A stretch of 64,000 bases of DNA from Bryoerythrophyllum caledonicum (GCA_963971425.1 OZ020518.1:17736990-17800989); one strand, 5' to 3'; positions 11,461-24,539 are shown, numbered from the stretch's first letter. Numbers and translations are program-made. Notes: generated by a model not told the origin, from the sequence alone.

Positions 11461-12759
11461 TAATAAGTATAGCTATCTGTGATTTTGTGTCAAAAATTGC
11501 TTGATTTTGATTTTGAAAGTCGGACCAACTTTTTGTACTTTAATTAATTATTCGGCACGGAGGTGCCGAACGTGCGTTCCACCTACGGTATTTCCAGAAA
11601 AGTTAGTTAAAAAAAATTCAGCACATTTTTTATTTTGAAGAAACATGACTTAGGCGCTAAAGGGTTAAGGGTAGAAATCTGCTCAGGTTACCCACTTTTG
11701 GACAACCAAAATATGCCAAATCAGGGCTCAAAAAGCTTCAAATCACCAAAACTGATGAAAAATACAACTTTTTCATTAATTTTTTGTAGGGTAAAGATTA
11801 ATTTATGGTGTATGAAGTTCAATAAGAAATTGACACAAAAACAACATTAATCCCTCCATTAAGAGCCTTGAACAAAAAAACATGTTTTTTACCAATAAAA
11901 GCCTATTGAAGTTGCCGATCAAGGATTTCGATTCATAATGTATGTTAATATAGTAGTAAGAATGTGTCCCAAAATTTTCAAGGTATTTCACTTCATGAAA
12001 CTCTTAAAACAAGTATATTTAGCAAATTTGATATACAAGTGACATGTATGTAGTCTTGAAATATATACTTGTATCAACCGAATCATAAGCAGGGCCCTCG
12101 GAATTTTTTAGACTCCCATGGTCTTACTTTAGTTCACAATCACATTTAATTACCAAAAAGTTGAAATCCGATCCACATTGGCAATAGCCAACAAGAGAAA
12201 GTTCGTGACTTTCTCGCAGCCCTTTGTGACACTATAAATATACCACCTTAGTGAATTTTTGCCCTTAAGCATGATACTACACTAAGCATCGCATTTAGTG
12301 TCGTCTACACTAAATACGAACCCTTACACTAAATGTAAGAATTACAATTAGTGTAATGACACAACATCACACTATATGTGAATGGCAATAAAAATGGGTG
12401 GTTTTTTTTCTTACTTGTGCGCAATTAGTGTATGAAAAAGCTTGCCGCAGCTAACATCAATTGTGAAATTGTTTACAAATAGTGTAGTAGGGTAATTATA
12501 CTATTTTTGTGACTACACTTAATGGGATGTTTAGTGTAGTTCTTTGTACACCAATTTTTAGAGGTAGGGAAGGGGTGCAATATGTTCAAAAAAGTTGTGA
12601 AAGGAGTGGAGGTTCAAAAAGTTCCAATTCTTGTTTTGATTTTTTGGGAGGAAATAATGTTTTAGAATGATAATTTGAACGGTTGATAAGAAGGTTGCAC
12701 CACGTCTTGTAATAGAAAAAATAAAAAGTAAAAAAATGAAGATCTCAAAGTTTTATGTC

Positions 12760-13385
12760 GAAAAGAAGAAGTTATTTTGGTTCCTTGCCCAACAATGTGG
12801 TGCAATGTGTGAAAATCTTTGACTTGGAATTAAATGCCTTTCTCCACTAAAGACAATAAATGTTTTTTGCCAATATGAAAGGAAATAAAATTACTTGCTA
12901 GTATTGAAAATCTCAAATATACTAGAGTGTTCTAGCAAAAGTTTTTGGAGTTGCCTAACTTGTCCGCACTCAACAAATTTTTCCTTAACACCTAAAGGAC
13001 CAAGGCATTTTAGAGGGAAAAACTAGTCCAAAACTGCCACTACCAAAAAGAGGCATGAAAATCACATTTTTTAGTAAAATGTTGCACTTTTAGCCATGAG
13101 ATCTTAAAAAATAATTACATATGAACATGCCATAGTTTTATCGTTGCAATTCACCACACGGATTTGAAGATTATAGTGTTTGAAGTGCAAGAAAAAGTTT
13201 TTTTCCCCTTTGCCTGACAATGTGTGTAAATGTTTGACTTGGGTTAGTATGCTATTTGTCACTAAAGACAAGAATTTTTTTTGTCTAAATGAAAGGAAAT
13301 AATATTACTTGCCAATATTGAAAATCTCACATTCAATAGAGTATCCTAGCAAAAGTTTGTGGAGGTGCCCAATGTGCCGGACGAG
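12760..13385 (+). repeat. Dispersed AT-rich repeat, two direct copies
   Basis: 12775-12965 and 13185-13385 align to each other. Both contain the order ccttgcc-caatgtg-tttgacttgg, cactaaagacaa, gaaaggaaataa, attgaaaatctca, and ctagcaaaagttt-tggag-tgcc. Related copies lie at about 23690-23915 and 32690-32880, and inverted copies at about 34070-34180 and 34590-34830. The block 13085-13200 also matches 35310-35430 (caccacac...gaagattatag). No ORF. Confidence 0.6.
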
Positions 13386-13462
13386 GCTATTTTGCGAGCA
13401 TAGAGTTGCGAGCAGAGGGCGGTGAGCCTTGATTCGCGAGCCTAAAGCGCAAAAAATAGGGA
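13386..13462 (+). repeat. Left inverted end of the 7.3-kb candidate element
   Basis: GC-rich island in AT-rich surroundings, with repeated gcgag words. Pairs with 20576-20648 in reverse complement. Confidence 0.55.
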
Positions 13463-16200
13463 GTTTTGAGAAAAAAATAAAAGTTTCTTAAATTATTTTG
13501 GGGGAAAGAAAATTAGTATGTCACTACCCTATTACCGTGGAGTAGGTGGCTAAAACATTAGACAAGCCAAAATAGTTTTCGACAATAAAGAGACTTTAAG
13601 AGGAAAAAATTGCAAGCCATTAGGAGAAAGGCCTATGATTGTGGTGATAAGGTTATCAAATGATGAAAAGATATGATTCCTAAGGCGAAGAAGATAGAGG
13701 AGAAGTTAACATAAATGGGTAGATAGTGAGAGAGTAGACAAAAAGTTGGTAGCAGGGACACAATTGAGGTGGATAAAAGATAATGACTGTGAAAAGCACT
13801 GTTATGGATAGACAATAACTGACATGGATAATAGAGTTTATATGGGAAAATGGTGAGAAACAAGGAAAATGGGAGGGTTATGGTTTAGAGATGGAAAGCC
13901 TAGCATGATGTTTGTGAGAGGGACAACGAGGCTCGGAGGGATGCAGAGAGGAGCAGGGAGACCGAAATCAATTCTAGAAGTGTGAAATACATGTGCACTA
14001 AACATCCATCCCGTCATTTTCATGTGATATACAAGAAACTTGTAATGAATAAAATGTTGAGGTGGCTTTTTTAGTCTCACCGCAATTTGTGTAGAAGTGA
14101 AGGATAATAGTACCCTGTAGAGTTATGAAGTTTATTTACACACCGTAGTGTATTAGAAGCAAAATCTGAACTACTTGTTTAATCTCATTCCACGTGAAAC
14201 TTGGAGCATACACAAAGACATTTAGTTCGTGATTAAATCCACATACTATGATAAAGATGTAGTAGAAGTGCTTGCAGTATGTCCCCGCACCGCTCTAGTC
14301 ATGTGACTTGTTTGACATCTCCGTGAATTATGGAGAGCCACAAGACGGGAACTGGTCAATCGTCAATATACAGCGTGAAACCTTTAAAATGCTACTAGAC
14401 TGTAAAGTAATAATGCAGCCAAGAGCTGGAGGCGGTACCACAAGGATGTCGCAGATCTTCGCAGCTATTGATAGTGTAGAGGCACAATTGTTATGGTATT
14501 CAGAAGTTAGAGCTTTAAAATTCATGCGGATGTTCTTTCCATATCTCATGGTGGGGTAGTCTAAAGGATTGGGAGGAGGAAGGTAGTCCGCGAGGTTCAT
14601 TGAAATGCCTTTGCCGAATAGCTTTTAAGGATACATCTCCACATGTTTGGCAAGTCTAAAGCCGCCGCACTCGAGAGCAAGTATCTTCGACCTGCTAAGG
14701 TTTGTGCCCTTCTTCACCAACCAGACGTTTAGAGATGGGGTTTTAAACCACTCACGGTCATCGAGGGCTGTGAACACAATAATTATTATTATCTCTGTAG
14801 AAGAAAAACTACATCTTCTCTAGTCTGGTCTTCTTATAATTTTCCATGAGGCCAATATAAGTTGGAGTAGTCATAGGTCGCCTATTCTACAGAATCCTTG
14901 CTACACATTTTTTTTTCCCTACATGACAAAGCAAAGTGTTGTTGAGGTCTTAGAAAGTCTTGCAATGTGCCATTGCTCCTCGTCACAATGAGTCTCGTGT
15001 ATAGATTTCACATTTTGCACAAAAGGCAAAGAAGCCGGAGTCTTAGACAAATCAACCTTGGTTGGAAGAGGTCTGCTTTTAGAGGGCGTAGCAAAGTCAT
15101 CAACTATGAGATCAACAAATCTCAAATTATTATGCCATCTCCTAAGCCATGGATGGAAGAAACAAATCTTGTCTGGGCGATAGGAGTCAAATTGAGAACA
15201 CGGAGGGAGTTTTTTTTTGTTTCACCAAAAAAATTAATCTTCTTCACCTTCTAGATGAGGATTCCGTGTGCAAAAAAAATCCGCACAAGGAATTGTGTCG
15301 AGAGCCGCACAAAGAACCTTTGCATTCCCGGTGTGCTAAGCAATACGAAAGGCAATACAAAGTTGCAGTTCTTTATTGTCAGGACTACTTCCCGGCTTCT
15401 CACCCTTAAGAAACTGGTAGTAGGCAACCACTTGCATGAAATGTGCGGACTATGTCATCAACAGCGGCGACATACAAATTATTTCCTCTTTTGCCGGACA
15501 ATTGTAGCCATTTGTTGTGAGCCGTCTATGTCAAATTACATGTCAGCATTTCTGCCATCTTAACATCGGGCATATCCTTCCATGAGGAATTTTCATTAGC
15601 AATGACATGGCAAGTGAAGTTGAAAGTGCACACAAAGATTCAAAGTGACTATAGTAGTGCATGGGAAGACGTAGTAGAGCGTGGTCGATGTCAACGACGC
15701 TTAGGGACTGGAACCAAACATAATCATTTGATGAATGCTATATTCTGCTAGGCTCTTATAGGCAGTCTGCATCCGCATTGCAACAAGCTCTCATAGAAAT
15801 ATTATACTATCCAATAAATGCTAAGGACTACACTCTTGAAAGCGTTGATACTCGCACAGGATGCAGGGGAGAGCGTGGGCAAGAACGTTGCCGATGCCAA
15901 CTTCGTTTAATTGGCAGGAAAAACGACATCTATAGTGATACTATGAAGAGGCAACCGATACCGGCGGCCTTTAATTGAAGTAGGAGAAAAACCAAAGAAA
16001 TGAAAATTCTCAAAAAATCATGGAAAAAAATAGAAAAAAATAATTTTAAAAATACATTGCCGATGTTGACAGTGCGTCATTGTAGAACAAAAAGGGAGAA
16101 TTAGTAATAAAGTGGGTTGCATTACCAATGTTGGCGAGCACATAATTTTGACCTTACTCGATGGTAGACTTCTCCAATGGTAGAAGGATTTTCTAGAAGA
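13463..16200. other. Interior of candidate element: no recognisable gene
   Basis: About 2.7 kb with only short open stretches (e.g. 14308-14559 and 14967-15563 on +), none with a domain I recognise or a convincing start. Several in-frame stops suggest decayed coding sequence, but homology cannot be judged by eye. Confidence 0.4.
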
Positions 16201-16259
16201 AGTCTCCGACATCGACACTTTTCTTAAGGGCCTCTCATATATTTAGAAAATGAACTTTC

Positions 16260-17765
16260 AAAGGGGTATTGATATCAACATTCTCTAGGAGGCCTTTTCA
16301 ATGTTTAAAGAGGAAACCTTCAAAGTGGATGGCGACATGGGTAACCCTAAAGAGGGCCATCACATTGTTTCAAAAGAGAATTCCATAAAGGATGCTAACA
16401 TTGGCACCGCTTCAGAGGGCCTTTCCAATATTCAAAATGGAACCTCTAAAAGCGACACCAACATTAGAACCCCTTTATATGATCTTTAATGTTTATTACT
16501 AAAACTTTAGAAAGGCATACCAAAGCACAACATTGGCATCTCTCTAGAAGGCCCCTTCAACGTTTGGAAAGGGAACCTCCAAAAGACGTGCCGACATTGA
16601 TACCCCTTAAGAGAGCTTTTCCAATGTTTAGAAAGAATATCTCCAAAAGGGGTACCAACAACAAAATCATACTGCAGGGCCCTTCCAATGTTTATTAATC
16701 CTTAAACAACAAATCTTTCTATAGAAATTTTATAGAATCTTTGAATTTTAACACCCATATTTAGCTACCATTTATATTCTAATTATATCACATGATTTTT
16801 ATTCTACATTCAAAGAATTTTGAAAAAGAAAAATCATTAAAATGAATATCCATCATTAGAAAATCATGGTCAAAGTGAGTTGAAAAATGAAAAAACCAAG
16901 CCCCTCGAGCTGGCAAATTCGTTTAAGGATTAAGGGAACTTTCAAAATGGATGCCAACATCAACACTCCTCCAAAAAGCCCTCCCAATGTTTGAAGCAAA
17001 CCTATAGAAGGGCTGCAAACCTTGGCATCTGTTTAGGTGGGTCCCTTCAATTTTTTATTAAAAAAACCTCCAAAAGAGGAGCCGACATCAGTGCCCCTCA
17101 AGAGGACCCTTTAAATGTATATTAAAGTAACCTCCAAAAGGGCAGCTGACATCGGCTACCTCTAGAGTATGCAACCACGCTCTAGACAGTTTGAAGAGAA
17201 TTCCAAAATGAAATTACACTTTATCATTGGCTATTGTATGTATGAGTTATTTGCGGATAAAGTTATGACTTTTAAAACTTTATCCGTTGATAACTCATCC
17301 GTAAAGTGTTGGATGATAAAATGTGATATCATTTCGGAATTATTTTCAAAATTTCCACAGTGTGGTTGCACACTCTAGAGGTAGCCGATGTCGGCTGCCC
17401 TTTTGGAGGTTTCCTTAATATACATATAAGGAGTTGTCTTGAGGGGCGCTGATATTGGCTCTCCTTTTGGAAGTTCCCTGATATACATTGAAGGGGTCCC
17501 CTAGAGAGATGCCAATGTTGGCGGCCCTTTTAGAGGTTCTTCTAATATACATTTGAGAGGTCCTCTTGAAGGGCGCCGATATCGGCTGCCCTTTTGGAAG
17601 TTCCCTTAATGAAAATTGCAAGGGTTGTCTAGAGAGGTGCCAATGTCGGCAGTTTCTTTGGAGGTTTCCTTTTTAAACATTGAAGCTATCATCTTCATGG
17701 GTGTAGATGTTGGCATATGCTTTGAAGTTCCAAAAAAGAAAGGTTCTTTGGAATGGTATCAATGT
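16260..17765. repeat. Head-to-head arrays of a degenerate ~65-bp repeat (giant palindrome)
   Basis: From ~16260 to ~17160, units of 59-69 bp recur (word order: ccaacattggcacc..., ...agagggccttccaatgttta, ...gaacctccaaaag). From ~17370 to 17765 the same units run in the opposite orientation (cttttggaggttcc..., gccgatatcggctgccc). Individual unit pairs match across the centre: 17047-17110 pairs with ~17430-17495, and 16985-17060 with ~17490-17550. The whole region is therefore a long imperfect inverted repeat. Confidence 0.75.
17114..17430. repeat. Central hairpin of the palindromic array, ~158-bp arms
   Basis: 17114-~17268 pairs with ~17272-17430. The outer parts (aacctccaaaagggcagc / gctgcccttttggaggtt) and the inner part (gcggataaagttatgac / reverse complement) both match well. 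The centre is gataaagtt...aactttatc near 17255-17283. Confidence 0.8.
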
Positions 17766-18103
17766 CTGAGCCATGGATTGCTGAAGTAGCGGACTTGTAA
17801 GCGGACATTCAAATTCAGCCTCCACTTTGTAGGTAGCTAATATAAGCAATTTCTAGTTTAGGTCAATTGTAGTCTTAGAAATTCTTGCAGCTAAGCGGCT
17901 GCCGTCAAGTAGGGGCCATATAGCATGTTTCAAGTCCCCGCTTGGGAGCTGCCGATATCGGCTGCCTCCGCAATGTGACGTGCCATTACCGTGTTTCAGA
18001 ACATTAGTATCTTTTTTCTCATCCTTCATAGCCTCATTTGATGATGCAATTTTACTTCGTTAATTTAGAATCAATTTGATAATATCATTCCCATGCAACT
18101 CAG

Positions 18104-19393
18104 ATGTTTCAAGAGCAGTATTCTGATAAGTCAATTGAGTGGACAACGGAGAAATTGCATGAGGCCATTAACAAAGTTGTGATGATTATGAAGAAAGAAT
18201 TGGCATCTATGTTGAGGAAGTTGCTGCCAATTGCGGACCCTAAGTATACTCCACAGTTCGTTGAATAAGTCAAGCCACATAACTAGAGTCACGAAGATGA
18301 GCCAAAGATGTCTTCAAAAAAGTTGGAATACCTCTCAACCTTTGCAATGGATGTGGCCACAAAGGTCAAGTGGCTAGAGCGGTGGAACAAGCCGACTTCT
18401 TTGTACGTTTTGGTGAAATTCCCTAAAGAGAAATTTGGAGACCATTCCTTTTTTGAGTAGCTAATGAAGGCGACTTGGTTGGCACATGTTTGTTTTTATA
18501 CCCCCAACAATTTTGATTCTAAATTAGTTCATATGACCTCACTAGAGATGCTTCTGTAGCTTTCAATTGAAGTAAAGGCCTTGTTTGATTTTACATTGTT
18601 TGAACTTGGAGTGACAATTGACTTTCATCATTTAGGCTTTTGGAGAGAGTCTGATTCCATCAATTAAGAATTATGAGGACCAGATGCGTGTTCAGCTATA
18701 GGACTTGGCATTTATGGATAAGTTGGGTGTGAAGGGTGTATACAAGAACCGTGTTGCAGAGTTGTAGTTTAGACTCTCATAGGCCATGACTCGGGTCTTA
18801 TATAAATACTTCTTCTACATCATGTATACAAGGACGGCAGCGTTAACGACGCCTGCATATTTTTAAAGTTATCTAGATTGCAGTGGTGATAATTCCATCA
18901 TAACCAAAAACATCCCGAAGAAGTGGGCCCACTTGCACTAGCATAAATGCGGGTGATACTTCGACTACCCAGTGACCAAGCCCCTATTGTTGACATCAAA
19001 CTCTTAAATGACATCTAGTCTAATTAAGTTGGCACTAAGGTTGTGGTTCATCCGCCGGATACTGCGGCATCTGTGAGGCAGACGAGAGAAAAAACAAAGG
19101 CAGTTGAAGCTGACAAGGCTAAGATAGAGAAAGCAATGGTGGAGGCAAAAATAACCGCGGAGGTTGAAGCTCCTATGAAGTTGAAGGTTGTGGTTGCCGA
19201 GGCCAAAGCGAGCATAAAGATCCTTGCTCAAGTTGCTATTGCTGAGATGACAGCAAAGTATGCCGCTGACAATGAGGCCCTCGCTGCAGTAGAATTGAGT
19301 GTCGACATATGTATCATTGATCTAGTCCACATTACCTTGTCTGTTGCGGTCACTGCCCGGAGCTATCACTCTGGCCCACCACCGTTGATATAG
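18104..19393 (+). pseudogene. Decayed ORF inside the 7.3-kb candidate element, family unknown
   Basis: From ATG 18104 one frame reads as sensible protein (MFQEQYSDKSIEWTTEKLHE...) through at least 18670, interrupted by TAA and TAG codons. Several stop positions fit CAG/CAA to TAG/TAA changes (e.g. LL*LSIEVKALF). After more damage, an Ala/Lys/Glu-rich helical segment is open at 19043-19393 (KTKAVEADKAKIEKAMVEAK). No transposase motif or other domain was recognised. The coding signal is the long sensible frame between stops. Confidence 0.45.
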
Positions 19394-20575
19394 GATGGAT
19401 AAAGTCCCCTCTTGTTTGTTACATAGAAATTGAAGAGGAAGGTGGCGTCCGGTAGATCTGCTTTCCGCTTCATTATATCACATCCCACTTCAATCTTTAT
19501 CGAGTCCACGAGTTTAAGGAAGATAATGGAAGTGTTGTCTGGTGTTCACGATTGTCTACTGAATCTGAACAACTTTGTCCTTCAAATTGAATTCATTTTT
19601 CCACTTTTTGCACTTATGTCAATATACTCATTTTTTTTGTCTTTGTTCCTGAAATCCATGTCGGAGTTGCCAATGAACGCAACACCTTTGTAGAAAGTGT
19701 AGCAACATCGACACTGGTTACACAGGGATGCTGCAGTGCGCAACAACACTTCAGTAAAGAGGGTGCCGACATTGACATTGATTGAAGGACATAATGACTT
19801 TGGATTGCAACTCCATTTCTAACTTGATGTTGCCATTCTGATCAAATTGCATCACTGCATTGTTTCAGAGTTGTCAATCTTGAGTTCTTCTCTTCATCCA
19901 ATTCAAATTCAATAATAGTTCTATTCAAACTCTACAACGGATAGAATTCTCCAACTATGGAAAATATAAACACTTCTCTCGCAGTACTCAACACGCTCTT
20001 CCCCTCCGAGTAACCTTCAAAATCATTCTAAATTAGTTCATGTGGATCTTTGCTATAGCAATCCAATTTGTGATCCCTCACTATGTCCATTGAAGCTATA
20101 ATCCTAAACCTGAGTTCTTCTCAAGGAAATGAATTAATTACCAATATTGGTTCTACATATATGATTCGAGTCCCTCAGTCCATAGAACTCATGATTAAAA
20201 TTTTCACTTAATTCAAATTCACAGTCTCACTCTTTATATCCCACTTACTTGTTGGATAGTTATAAGTCTTGATGAATAACTAGTTGAGATTCTATTTGGA
20301 ATCCAACTTTGCTCTCCTCGTTTCGTGCAAAGAACCATTTTCATCAAAGCCCAATTCATCCACGGTCATAGGGTAGTAATACCCATTTGATCAGTCATTC
20401 TCTATTCTAATTTCACTTCTAGTTACTACTAAGTACATCTTAATACCACTTCAATCTCCAAATCTTGTCCAATTTCCATGGCTATTGGACCCTATTCTAA
20501 ACCTTCACTTTTACTTTTCCTTTAACTTTAATTTTAAAATTTTCTAAACTTTTACTTTTTACCCTAAATCTCTTT
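19394..20575. other. No gene seen
   Basis: AT-rich sequence between the decayed ORF and the right inverted end; short spurious open frames only. Confidence 0.4.
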
Positions 20576-20648
20576 ACTTTTTGCGCTTTGGGCTCGCGAC
20601 CGAAGGCTCGCCGCTCCTTGCTTGTGACTCTACGCTCGCAAAATAGCT
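20576..20648 (-). repeat. Right inverted end of the 7.3-kb candidate element
   Basis: Reverse complement of the left end at 13386-13462. GC-rich, with gctcgcgacc, ggctcgcc and ctcgcaaaatagc words. Confidence 0.55.
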
Positions 20649-22891
20649 TTCGCCCCTATGCGCCCGCTCTCCTTGTTTGAAATTGAAAACCCTATAACTT
20701 TTTCATTGATTGTTGGATTTAGAAAAAAAAGTATTCTCCCACTCAGGTTTTTGTAATGCCCTTCTACAGGTAAAACTCTCAAAGAGGAATGTTTGAAATT
20801 GACATCATAAGAACATGACCAAACCTCCAAATTGTCATTTTTGGACACTTGGTCCTGAAGGAATTAAGAAGGCATACCTATTTTTCTAGAAGTTCGATGA
20901 GAAGAAGAATTGTACTCACATATACCTCTTATCTTCTTGCTTCTTTGTACAAATTTTAAGAATTGCAAATATTGATTGCAACCATAGGAATGTGCCCAAG
21001 ATTTGTAGAACCTGCCTTGGGACTTTTTTCATTTAGGGGTTAAGAATCAAAGAAGAGTATTTTTATTTATTTTTGGGCACAATACAAAGAAAGTTTGATT
21101 GCAGAGGAAACCGAGAACAAAATCCTTTGCTATCAAACTTTGTTTGTTTTGTGCCAGAAAAAGAAAAAATTAAAACCAAGATTAAAAACAAGGAGCTAGA
21201 GAAGAGTATCTCTCTGGGTCACTTTATAGATAACTCTATTTATAAGAATTGTCAAAATTTAGAGAAACTTTAGAATGACTTCGTAATGATAAAATCTCTG
21301 CTTTTTCCTTCTTTTTTATAGTACTCCAGGCTCTTTTTGAGAGTCAACTATTTGCATCTTGGAATCTGAAAGAATTAGCGTTTTAAAACTATTATACATT
21401 AAAAAAGGGAAACCTTTATTGCAGAAAACTGTTTCAGTTGTCCATTGGAGAATCTTGGCATGAAATTAATTACGCAACAGAGAAGTGTTGAATCTGATAC
21501 TTTACCATACTTCTTGATCTTGGAGTTGTATCATATCCTTGCCTGTTTGTACAAAATCGCACATGAATTTTAAAATCAGTTTGTAATTTGATCACATGGA
21601 ATGTATTCATTGTTGCATGGAATGTGAGGTCAACCAGCACAATTTTTGGTATTGTTTGTGTGGGTTTAAATATTGCAGGAGAAAGGTATCTGCTAAAAAC
21701 ACCAAATTAATGGTAATAAGGATGTGAATAGCTCTAATCTGAGGGTATCTTTCTCTACTTCTGCACGTGCAGGTTGAATAAACCTTGATCGGAATGTCCA
21801 TTGAATGCAAGTGCGGGCAGTGTTTTAAGTTCCATGAGAGAACGTTCTAGAAGCCACATTTAGGAAACCGGTACAGTACCATGACATCAAAATTCCTTAT
21901 AAATTAAAGATGCTCTACATGTGAGAATACTTGTGAGAGTCTATTATTTTACATGGCTTTACATTTATCATTTATGTATGAACTTCCATTTCAGGTTGTG
22001 GTGTAACATCAGCTTTGAAGCCAGATATTTTGAACACAAATAGCATGTATGGCTAGCAATCACACGGAGGATTTCGACCAATAACCTGGTGTTGTTTTCA
22101 CACGTCAAGGAAGGGTAGTAGTACAAACCCCCAGCAAAAAGATCCACAACTGACTTAGAAGGGGCAATAAATTTATACTGGATCCATCAGCATGATTAAC
22201 ATGATTTTTTAAAGTCTCTCTTGACTTAACCTGTCTTAATTGTAGTTAAGGAAATCAACCAAGGCTGTATCTTTATTGGGGTACATCCAAATCAAGCCAC
22301 AAGCTATGACAGTGTAGGTCAAAGCCTAGTAGCCTGGACTTTGAAGTTGAAACGCCTATTTCAACCTTGTTCCTGTGTTTCATAATGTGCTGTACATTGT
22401 CATGAACCAACCTCTTCCCTAAACAAGATAATTAGCATCATCAACGACTAATTGGATCATTAAAAGTGTAACTTTAACTACTGTATTAATGAGTATTTTT
22501 ACCCATAGTGTAGAGTAAAGTTTGTGGTGTTATTGTTCTTTCCAGCAATCCCAATATCAATTTCTGAAATTTGGCAAAAATGCTGCAACTTGCACTTTGA
22601 AGGAGTTTGATAAGCCATTCAAGCATATAACACGTGGAGATACCTAGGTGATATCCTACAATGTTTCCCTTACACATATGTCATACTCGTGGATATCATC
22701 TCAGAAGGTGGCTAAATACTTATTATGTTGGTCAACGTTTAGGAATATTTTTGTTATTTTTTCAAAATTTTAGAGTGTAATAGTAGTAGCCGGGTTATTC
22801 TTGTAGCTTTCCAACTAATTTTAGCAAGATTATAAATAGCTGGTTATTTTTTGCAATTGATATTCAATCACTAAAGTATGATTTGTCATAA
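20649..22891. other. Non-coding AT-rich stretch
   Basis: No gene, RNA or clear repeat structure recognised on either strand. Confidence 0.4.
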
Positions 22892-23336
22892 GAGCATCCT
22901 CAATCAGTATCTTGAATGTAGACCGTGAACCTCAATAGAAAAGCCTAACTTAGAAAGTTTAAATTAATCATGAGCCACTTGCCAGCCACCCAACCCGGCC
23001 CCTAGCTTCTAAATAAGCCACAATCTTGATTTATGGTCCTTTTTGCACCATGTGGCATCACTTTTTCTTCAATGACACAAAGATCGCTAAGAATCTTGGA
23101 CATGAGGTGTGTGTCATGTGATGAGGAATACAAGTTTGAGCCAAAAGAACCTCTAATAATATATGGAGAGTCACTCGAAGGGCTCTTAACAATCACCATC
23201 TTTTGCGTGTGGGAGGCTAAATTTGAAGAGCTCATAAGTGTTGGAGCTTTGATAACGGGCCAATTGAGGCAAGGTGAGTGTTATTGCCATGCGATTGGCC
23301 CACGTCATTCAAATTCAGTGTCTAGGTTGGATGCTC
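22892..23336. mobile_element. Tourist/Harbinger-like MITE with TAA target duplication
   Basis: Starts gagcatcctcaa and ends ttggatgctc, an imperfect terminal inverted repeat. It is flanked by TAA on both sides (22889-22891 and 23337-23339), as expected for PIF/Harbinger elements. 445 bp, with no convincing coding sequence. A second element with the same terminal word lies at 33354-33764. Confidence 0.55.
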
Positions 23337-23639
23337 TAATGGTAATAAACCTCTACGGTGCAAACATTTGGCACCATGATTGTCAAATTTTGATGGTTCT
23401 CTTCGTATAGAAAATAAGGATTTTCTGCACTTCAAATATTTCAATCTTTAATCTATACATTCAATATTTATGATATTTACAAGAATTTCCTTGTATTGAA
23501 CTAGATTATAATCCTATGATTGAAATTAGAAATAATTTTCTTTTTCATATTCCTTTTCTGCACAAGAACACATAGATTTAATGAGAAACAATCAAGAAAC
23601 TTTAGGAATTTAATTGTTTTTCTTACCAAATGGTCAAAA

Positions 23640-24110
23640 CAAAGGTTCATGCTTATTTTTGAAGCTTAAAATTCCAAATGAAAAAACTTTAAGATCCCCA
23701 ACCTTTGTGAGGAAATGAAATGTTATTTTGTACCTTGCCCGAAAAATGGTGATTTTTTTTAGATGCCCTGGAGTGAGACTTTGACATTCTGGAAGGTTAC
23801 TTTTATTGACAATCTCACATAGAATAATGTCAATCACTTGTATTTAAAATTTCCTCATTTAATAGAGGATCATTGCAAAAAAAAGAACTGAAGTTGCTCA
23901 ACATGCTTGCCCTCAACAATTTTTCTTTTAAAATGACATAACCTAAATTCTTTCTTTAGGTCAAATGAGAATGAAAAAATATATTCCCATGTAGCTCTTA
24001 TCTTCTTGCATATTTTACAAAATTTCAAGAACTGGAAATATAAATTGCAATCATGGGAACATGCCCAAGATTTGCAAAAGCCCACCTTAGAAGTTTTGGT
24101 CCTTGGGAAT
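23640..24110 (+). repeat. Dispersed AT-rich repeat copy
   Basis: Contains the same ordered words as the copies at 12.8 and 13.2 kb: ccttgcccga, agtgagactttgac, aatctcacat, gttgctcaacatg, and the following tcttatcttcttgcat segment. Non-coding. Confidence 0.45.
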
Positions 24111-24274
24111 CAAAACTACTTCTTCAGAGCTGTAGTTTGCATGTACCCAGGCCTTCAAATATGCCCAGTGGATAAACTAACAAACTAGTAAAGGCCAATC
24201 CAAAGCTAACTTCTTTCAGACAAAATGTCAGGATCCCAAATCATCATGTGTTGAATCCAAGACACTGAATTTTT

Positions 24275-24275
<1 letters not shown>

Positions 24276-24327
<52 letters not shown>

Positions 24328-24334
24328 TAATAAT
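24276..24334. repeat. (TAA)n microsatellite
   Basis: About 19 near-perfect AAT/TAA units with one G interruption near the right end. Confidence 0.95.
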
Positions 24335-24539
24335 ATGTTTTGACACAATCACACTGAAATTATTCACCCGAATCAAAATAACTGTGATTGAGTCCTGTAG
24401 CTTCAAGTCTCCTTTTCTTGAATGCAAAAGGAGCGACTTGACGTTGGACCCCACGGAAGCTAAAACCAGACTTCGAGGTCCAGTGTCAAGAAGAGACGAG
24501 CACAACTAAAAACAAGCAACAAAGTCCGAGGTCTTCCAT

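Larger units (their letters stand above)
11180..13385. other. Non-coding, repeat-derived sequence with an ACACTAA motif cluster
   Basis: No credible gene. At 11251-11275 and densely at 12280-12545 the octamer-like word tacactaa / ttagtgta occurs about a dozen times in both orientations. A perfect 8-bp stem (ttcggcac...gtgccgaa) lies at 11552-11571. From ~12560 to 13380 two copies of a dispersed AT-rich repeat follow. Confidence 0.5.
13386..20648. mobile_element. Candidate 7.3-kb TIR element (old DNA transposon)
   Basis: 13386-13462 and the reverse complement of 20576-20648 align at roughly 75-80% (shared ctattttgcgagc, gtagag/atagag, cgagcc, cgcgagcc, aaagcgcaaaaa). The interior contains a large palindromic array (16.2-17.8 kb) and a decayed ORF (18.1-19.4 kb). 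Long diverged inverted ends around mostly non-coding DNA suggest a Mutator- or foldback-type element. No target duplication was identified and no transposase recognised, so the two ends may instead be independent inverted copies of one repeat. Confidence 0.45.

Noticed and set aside
23033-23410. 125-codon ORF in the MITE region
   Set aside because: Begins at a non-ATG codon, runs across the MITE end and shows no recognisable domain.
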